From Lepisosteus oculatus (taxonomy: Eukaryota > Chordata > Actinopteri > Semionotiformes > Lepisosteidae), in contig NC_090697.1 in the NCBI RefSeq assembly GCF_040954835.1, forward strand, positions 12,020,001 to 12,084,000: a stretch of 64,000 nt of DNA, in the 5' to 3' direction. The notes under the pieces were generated by a model that did no database searches, was not told where the DNA came from, and worked only from the letters and a program-made list of their open reading frames with translations. Of this stretch, positions 58,045-64,000 are shown piece after piece; the stretch's first letter is position 1; each line of letters begins with the position of its first letter. The position numbers and the translations under genes are program-made.

Positions 58045-58670
58045 GGAGAGAGCTGCGTCAGCATGCCTGGGCGGCAAAGAAACAAGTAAAAGTTTATTCC
58101 CTGCTGAGAAGAGAAGCAGAGAAACAACATTTCAGCTGTGGAGGCTTCGACAGGTGTGAGAAAGAGAGGAAAGTCAGCAGCTGATAAAGCAAAAGAGAAC
58201 AAAAGGCAGGAGTGGAGAGGAGGAGGGAGCAGAGTGGACACTCAGGTGGTGGGAATTTCAAGTCAAAACCTGAAAGTGAACAGAGTGGATTAGAAGAAAA
58301 CGAGTCTGTCGTTGAGAGAAGGGGGAAGGTGTGATCCTAGTTTCAGAATAATTCCAGATGTGTACCTGCAATAGGAGTTGAGAAACCCATCTTTGAGAAC
58401 ACAGGCGGAGAGATCAGTACGATCATGGCTGTTAGAGGTAAAATGAGAAACTCTGGGCTTGGAGAGATCTTTGATGCTCACAGGCCTGACATGTTCCCTG
58501 AAGCGGTCTCCCAGTCTCCTTCCTGTTTCCCCAATGTAGATAGTATGAAGCCTACTGTCCATGTAGAAGAGCTACTGTGTAGGACCAATCCATTAAGCAC
58601 CAATGAGTGGGGAAGAACTGAGAAACACTTCTGGTGTTGCATGTTCTTAAAACAAGTTATGGTTTAAGTC
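58045..58670 (-). mobile_element. Penelope-like retroelement, 3' part with GIY-YIG endonuclease (degraded)
   Basis: The minus frame 58562-58290 reads LHTIYIGETGRRLGDRFREH and later KPRVSHFTSNSHDR, the GIY-YIG nuclease of Penelope-like elements (IYIGETGRRL..R..EH). Just beyond, at 58050-58165, the minus strand gives a decayed form of the 3' terminal block found intact at 62123-62230 (ending 'gcatgctgacgcagct'). The reverse transcriptase is absent or unrecognisable upstream, and stops interrupt the frame near 58563. Confidence 0.78.
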
Positions 58671-58744
58671 TAAACTAGACAAGAATCAGCACCAAACAAA
58701 TGGGTTTACAAGCTTTCTCTCTACACAGTAAGTACCGCTGATCC

Positions 58745-59235
58745 AATTATCAACCATCTCTTGGAAGAAGCCAGGGGGTCTGGCCATGCTGTTGGAGCTG
58801 AGTAGCTTGTCCCACTCTCCCACAACAATTTGTGCAAAGAGATGTCTCCTGTTCTCAAATTCAAATGCACTTTCACGTAATTTCCACTTAGGAACTGTAG
58901 TTCACAGGTTGGGTTTACTGTCAACTGTCACTGCCTTTGAGGGTTCTGAAGACTTGAATCAGATCCCCTCAGTCTTCTCTGTAAAGGACTGTAAAAGCCT
59001 AAAGACGGTCAGCTATTTTAGCCCGATAGTGCAGGACATTCCTTCAAGCACTGTAATTCATCTGGTTGCTGTTCTCTGGTCTAATTCCAGAGGGGCAATG
59101 CCATTAACACTTTTGACCATAGTGTACCACTGTATTGTAAGTGAGGTCTGATGACTGTATTGTATCATTAACATAACATTCCTTGATTTAATGATATGCG
59201 TTCGACAATCCTAACATTTTCTTTGCCTTTTGTAG
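58745..59235 (-). mobile_element. CR1-like LINE 3' region (minus)
   Basis: The minus strand follows the CR1 3' UTR plan: 'gggagagtgggacaagctac', 'ccctcaaaggcagtgacag', 'gacctcacttacaatacagt' and 'ctacaaaaggcaaagaaaat'. It matches by eye the pieces at 12020 and 30730. Confidence 0.6.
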
Positions 59236-59372
59236 TGCCAGATGTAAATGTGCCAACGTAAGAAAATGACTTCATTGTTGAAGCTGCCTCTTTTAGCTCA
59301 GTGTTTCCCATTTTCAATTTCAGTTTTTGCTGCCTGCATGCAATACCACGCACCGGTCTACATTAAATACTG

Positions 59373-59498
59373 GTGGGTAGCTGCGTCAGCATGCGTAGGC
59401 TGCAAAGGAACAAGTAATAGGTTTATTCCATCACCTGAAGAAGGCTCCACGGCCGAAACGTTGTGTTCTCTTGGAATAAACCTATTACTTGTTCCTTT
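59373..59498. mobile_element. solo Penelope-like insertion with inverted arms and hammerhead-like core
   Basis: Left arm 59404-59430 and right arm 59472-59498 are perfect 27-bp inverted repeats. Between them lies 41 bp with CTGAAGA (59435-59441), a GGC/GCC mini-stem and GAAAC. Outside, 'tacattaaatactg' occurs at 59359-59372 and 59498-59511, a 14-bp target-site duplication. The left flank 'agctgcgtcagcatgcgtag' is the inverted form of the terminal block at 62200-62231. Confidence 0.75.
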
Positions 59499-60479
59499 AC
59501 ATTAAATACTGCCAGGTTTCTGCTCGTCTTAAATTTTTGCTAAATCTTTTCGAATTTCATTGGTCACTTCTACAAGTGATTGTTAATCCCCTTATGTTAG
59601 TGTTGTGTGCAAACATGACTAGTTTACTGACTGACGCCAGAATCTAGATATTGATATAAATTACAAAGGGCTGCATTCATAGTTAGATCCTTACTAACTG
59701 CATCAGTTCAAACTGATAGCATACTAATACTCTGTACTCTGTTGTCTAGCAACCAAATCCCCATCCAAATCTTCCCCAAATGTCTACTGCTTGTACTTGG
59801 AGAGTCATTTATCAGACACAATATAAAAAGAAATCTGATAACCAACATACAGTACAACATATTGAATACTGTGCGTGTGTCCACTACTGCTGTTGCTACA
59901 GTAGCTCAAAGTAGTTAAGATCTACCTTTTTTTTCTTAAACAGTGTGGACTTTTTCCTAAAATTGTACTGGAAAACACTCAAAATCTACACAATCCAACC
60001 CAATCAAATCATTTAGAAACAAACCATGGAGGAAGAAATAAAAATCGAGCACCGCCAACACCTCTCACAGGAGGAGGAAGATTGTGGGGTTGATTGATCT
60101 CAACAGGATGGAAAGAAGCCGCACTTAGTGGAGGAATCAAAGCTTGCCGAGAACGGAAGGACACAACAAAAGCTTGTCCCAGACACCGCCGGATCAAAGC
60201 GAAGGGCTCTTTCAGCGACACGTTTAAAAACGCTACCAGTCCGTGTGCAGCTCTTAAAGTATGGTCCGTGCATGAATCAGTGTAAAGACACAGAAGAAAG
60301 GGATGAGTGGATTAAGATGACACATAGTATAGTTTGGTTTAATAGCACTCAAATTCCCTTTACGGTTTTTTTTTCCAGTGCATTGGTTTCTTCAAATCGC
60401 CTGGGACTGACCTTGTAATTTAAGATCAACGTAAAAATCAATAGACCCACAACACAAACCGACGATGCGCCGTGATGAC

Positions 60480-60740
60480 CCATTAGGGTAAAGTAAAAGA
60501 GAATGCAGCGAGTGATAAACAAAAAGTCGTCCGTTTTGACTGCGGCAGGAGTATGACGACTCCACAGCCAGAACACGCCGCCGAGAGCTCACAGATCAGC
60601 CCGTTCACCGCTACCGGAACCGCCGGATGAAACGCAATACGGTGTCTTTCACGACCCGGGTCCGAGACTCGCCACGCGATTCTTGAACCATCCGAAAGGC
60701 AGCACGACCCCGGCGACGTTTTAAAAAGTGTCCTGACAAC
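60480..60740. other. CpG-rich patch in asap2 5' intron
   Basis: CpG dinucleotides are dense from about 60580 to 60720 compared with flanks. No coding exon of asap2 or another gene was recognised on either strand. It could be an alternative promoter, an enhancer or the promoter of a noncoding RNA. Confidence 0.35.
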
Positions 60741-61054
60741 GCGTCTGTTGGAATACCTCACATTTTGTACGGAAACATCAGACGGGGGGGTAGTGCTTCG
60801 TTAAAGGAAAAAGTAATGCCTTTAAAAAAAGGTAATATTCCACAGCACTGCAACATGGGAAGAATGTCAAACACCCTACTTAAACAAGCAGATGACTTGT
60901 TTAGATAACTATCGTGCAGTTGTTTTTTTAGACTCGTACGTATACGGAAATCCTCCACATTTTTGGATGGACGCGATGTCCCCATTAAAAAAAAAAAACT
61001 GCTTTCCAGTACGTCCCGCGGAAGAAGACGTTGATTTCGGGGAAGAATGATGTG

Positions 61055-61104
61055 ATAATAATAATAATAATAATAATAATAATTATTATTAATAATAATA
61101 ATAT
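61055..61104. repeat. (AAT)n / (ATT)n microsatellite
   Basis: A run of AAT units with an inverted ATTATT interruption, acting as the 3' tail of the minus-strand SINE at 61105-61360. Confidence 0.9.
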
Positions 61105-61360
61105 CATGTGATAATGTTTCTTTATTAGCCCTATACAATTTCTTGCATTAGGAATTCGTCTTTTCGCATACCCCAGCTTTTCTCCATGGAGACACAGACA
61201 CACAGACAGGGAGAGAAGCTTGGGGTCAGAGCGCAGGGTCAGCCATTGTACGGCGCCCCTGGAGCAGTTGGGGTTAAGGGCCTTGCTCAGGGGATTTGAA
61301 CCGGCAACCTTCCAGTCACAGGCGCAGATCCTTAGCCACAGAGCCACCGCTCCGCCCATG
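61105..61360 (-). repeat. tRNA-derived SINE, full length (minus; third family)
   Basis: On the minus strand it opens 'gggcggagcggtggctctgt', continues 'ggttgccggttcaaatcccc' (B box), 'tgagcaaggcccttaacccc' and 'gctccaggggcgccgtac', and ends 'ttgtatagggctaataaag'. The order A box, B box, body and simple-repeat tail is that of a tRNA SINE distinct from the family at 6914. Confidence 0.8.
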
Positions 61361-62122
61361 TATGGAGTATGATGTATGGAGGGGAGCCCAAACTTGAACC
61401 TTAAGTGTCATAGTACTGTCCCGCGGGTCTCATCAGTCTCTTCAAATCTCTCAGCTTCACCCTGTCCACTAAAGCAAATAATGAGTTCAATTGAGTAATT
61501 AAAGGCTGGGTTGGAGGAAAAACCAGAAGGACTGGAGTTGTATAGCCCTGCTGTAAAAGGAAGGCGTGAAGAGCCTCATCCATATCTGCACAGACTGCTG
61601 CGACGCCAATTTCTGAGACGCGCCTTTCAATAGCGTCCCCCAGAAAGAGAAATACCATCCAACACGCAAACAACAGGATCACCTCAGCTAGTTTGGGTAA
61701 AAAATCAGGTACAGTGACCGAGGGGATCACGAATATCGCAAACAGAAGAGGCGTAAGGGTGTACAAGAAAAGTACAGGCCCGAGGAAACGGCTTTCAATG
61801 ATCCAGCCAAAATGGAGAAAAATGGGAAAGTCCGATCATGCCAATATCAGAGACCGAGTGGAAGAATTTACCTTTCAGGAGCAACAGAAGATTCACATCT
61901 AATCATGACACGCAACTCTGGAAAACAGTGAAGAGCAACACTCACTCAACACTCTGCAACTGCTTTGGTTGCAGAAAGTTCCTGTCCCAGACAAGGCTTG
62001 CTCTCGATGTACACAGCAGCCAAGACTGGAAAGCTTTAAAACATGAGAAGTCTCCCCCCGATCATCCAGGGTCATTCCAAGAAGGGAAAGAACTGGAAAT
62101 GAAAGTAATTATCAACACCCAC
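61361..62122. other. asap2 5' intron segment without recognised gene
   Basis: It includes a minus-strand open frame of 121 codons (61766-61401) rich in hydrophobic residues. Its end reads through text typical of noncoding repeats ('agtccttctggttttt'). I do not support it as a gene. Confidence 0.4.
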
Positions 62123-62231
62123 ACCTGAAGAAGGCTCCACGGCCGAAACGTTGTGTTCTCTTTCTTCTTTTTTTCAGCATGGAATAAACCTATTACTTGT
62201 TCCTTTGCAGCCTACGCATGCTGACGCAGCT
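62123..62231 (+). mobile_element. Penelope-like element 3' terminal block (intact)
   Basis: CTGAAGA at 62125-62131, GAAAC at 62145-62149, then a T-rich tract, 'gcatggaataaacctattac' and 'ttgttcctttgcagcctacg', ending 'catgctgacgcagct'. It is nearly identical in the shared part to 59431-59498, indicating recent activity of the family. Confidence 0.75.
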
Positions 62232-63144
62232 ACCCACCTGAACTATTATCAACACGGCTATCACTGCTGAAAATCAGCGCATTATTGATGCAGAAACACA
62301 GCACTGGCAGAACAGCACAGAAAAGGCTGGTTGGCCTTATAAGGGCACCCAGGACTGCATGGGAGCTCAGCTCACAATGGTCTGATGGGGTTGTCCGACA
62401 GTGAGATGAAGGAATCACCTCACACAAAATGCCGGACTATTACTTAGCTAAAAACACTCAAGATCATGCAGCTCTTGGCAACACAGATCAAGGTCAAAGT
62501 GCGATCAGTGCTGAAAAAGGCAATGTGCTACTCCTTGATAGTGGATATCACAGATGCCTGTGTTTACTTTTCCAACCTACTGCACCATCAGGCAGCTCGG
62601 AATAAAAAAAAAAACATTTTGGAATAGTTTTGGACGACTTCCCAACTTCACTATCACTGCTTCCTGAGATGCAAGACTATCACCATGCACACAGCAAACT
62701 GGAACATCCACAGAGTTGGTGTGTGATGCAGTCTCATCTCCGGCTGCTCTAAATGAACCAAAATGGTTCAGCCAACAAGGAACGGGAACATGGAGGGTTG
62801 ATGGGGATGTGCAATACCCCAGGAGGGGGTAAAGTCCACACACACAGACTGAGCTGTGCTGTTCTCAGAACAAATGGGGTGAATTTTCCTCATGCAATGT
62901 GCATCACTGTGCATGTGTCTACACACAGATTTGAACACTTTCGGCAAACGCATATAGGATACGACACCAGGGTCTCCCGCTGTGGTATATAAGCCTGGCG
63001 AGCCACCTGGCTAAAAACTGGTGCCTCCCGGCCAAACAAATGTGCGAACGCTGACAAAATACACACAAGAATCCATACTGAGATATTGTTTCAATACTAC
63101 TGAAAGATCATTTACCAGCCAGCAGCCCCAGTGGTATCTCATCA

Positions 63145-63145
63145 G

Positions 63146-63210
<65 letters not shown>
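63145..63210. repeat. (AAT)n microsatellite
   Basis: About 20 uninterrupted AAT units, the tail of the repeat that follows. Confidence 0.97.
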
Positions 63211-63212
<2 letters not shown>

Positions 63213-63360
63213 CTTTTTATATGGCGCCTTTAAAGGTGGCTTCTCAAAGCGCCTTACAGGATGACCATAACAATAAATAAGAAGAATACACAAGATAAGA
63301 AAATTACAATATACAATCATAACAAAACAACAATTACATAGCTCTCTAGTCTCACATATT
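63211..63360 (-). repeat. interspersed repeat, same family as 4670-4870
   Basis: 'tatggcgcctttaaaggtgg', 'cttctcaaagcgccttacag' and 'gatgaccataacaataaata' match 4700-4760 with few changes, again beside an (AAT)n tail. Confidence 0.65.
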
Positions 63361-64000
63361 GGGACCAAATCTCACCTTGGCCTGAAAATTTCAGGTGTTT
63401 GCATCAGGTCTAGGTTGAATAAAACGTCAGGTAATGTAAATGAATGTAGAACTTTGAAACTGTTGTAGAGACTCGTGATTCTGTGGATAGACCAATGTGT
63501 TTTTTGTAGGTGAATGAAAGAAACCATCATTACAAAATTACAAAAATGTTTGACACAATCTCACTCATGAGGTTTCTGCGATGTTGGTACAAGAGCTAGG
63601 AAAAAAGTGCAGGGGTTGCTCACAGCTGAATCATCTGGTCGCAGACACATACAGCGTCCCTCTGGCGCTTGCCACAATTTTTCAAAGTGAAAAAAGACTT
63701 ATTGCCTCAACGAACACAAAATAATAAACAGCTCCTCGATAGCCTAAAGAACACAGTGATGACCTGATACAAAAAATAGCAATGTGTTTCAAGCATAAAA
63801 CCCAGGCAGCATCAGGGGTAGCCTATGTCTTTTAATGAATTCTATCTAATCAAACTAGTTGTGATCAATACCGTCTTGTTCGAGATAATATGGTTGAGTT
63901 ACAATAATAAGATACCTAGTTAGTTTGCAAGCTATAACAGTAATCCAGCTGTTAGACAGCCAGTGGGTAGGAGGAGGGATCATCAGCTTTTTCCTGCAGG

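Larger units (their letters stand above)
54648..64000 (-). other. asap2 5' intron (over 9.3 kb)
   Basis: I searched the minus strand by eye for the expected N-terminal BAR segment (MPDQ..., ...LYKMKKSVKAI) and did not find it, so the upstream exon(s) should lie past the right edge. The stretches 54660-56840, 57190-58040, 59512-60480 and 63400-64000 hold no recognised gene. Repeats are listed separately. Confidence 0.55.

Noticed and set aside
61401..61766. 121-codon minus-strand open frame with hydrophobic stretches
   Set aside because: It resembles no family I know, has no splice partners or conserved motif, and reads through repeat-like text. Better explained as chance.
1..64000. CRISPR arrays, operons, integrons or phage-like modules
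   Set aside because: The tandem repeats present are microsatellites and minisatellites without spacers, genes are spliced, and no prokaryotic signals are seen.
54648..64000. the missing N-terminal asap2 exon(s)
   Set aside because: No minus-strand segment matching the expected BAR N-terminus was found by eye in this interval, so none is annotated.

Overview
This window is vertebrate nuclear DNA, most likely from a ray-finned fish. It holds multi-exon genes with GT-AG introns, dispersed SINEs (a tRNA-headed family and a 5S-rRNA-headed family), CR1/L2-like LINE tails, Penelope-like fragments and many (AAT)n and (GT)n microsatellites. There are no operons or prokaryotic signals. I cannot name the species. 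The moderately compact introns and the repeat mix would fit a gar, bowfin or basal teleost, but this is only an inference.

Three protein genes can be read, in the order CPSF3 (minus) - ITGB1BP1 (plus) - ASAP2 (minus). The same neighbours sit together on human chromosome 2p25. (1) At 203-273 is the first coding exon of cpsf3, the nuclease subunit of the pre-mRNA 3'-end cleavage complex; the rest of the gene lies beyond the left edge. (2) Between 5413 and 11380 is the whole coding region of itgb1bp1 (ICAP1), six coding exons giving 198 residues, a PTB-domain regulator of beta-1 integrin and KRIT1. (3) Between 17390 and 54647 on the minus strand are 26 exons of asap2, an Arf GTPase-activating protein. 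They encode about 947 residues: most of the BAR domain, the PH domain, the ArfGAP zinc finger, ankyrin repeats, a proline-rich linker and the C-terminal SH3 domain. All exon phases join without a break when one newly proposed linker exon (23640-23698) is included. The first roughly 65-70 residues of asap2 were not found and should lie right of 64000, beyond an intron of more than 9.3 kb.

Layout: 1-202 cpsf3 intron 1; 274-5364 head-to-head intergenic and 5' UTR region with promoter-like motifs and SINEs; 5365-11380 itgb1bp1; 11381-17389 the space between two convergent genes (3' UTRs plus SINEs); 17390-54647 asap2; 54648-64000 asap2 5' intron, rich in repeats.

The most interesting non-gene material is: (a) a solo Penelope-like insertion at 59373-59498 with 27-bp perfect inverted arms, a hammerhead-like core between them and a 14-bp target-site duplication, next to a decayed copy with a GIY-YIG endonuclease; (b) 5S-derived SINEs that all lie on the plus strand and repeatedly carry a CTCF-like motif, one of them 67 bp from an itgb1bp1 splice donor; (c) a GC-AG intron in asap2; (d) a tandem pair of perfect hairpins at 13366-13433; and (e) a GC-rich minisatellite starting right at an asap2 splice donor. 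I saw no undescribed enzyme system; everything protein-coding belongs to known families.
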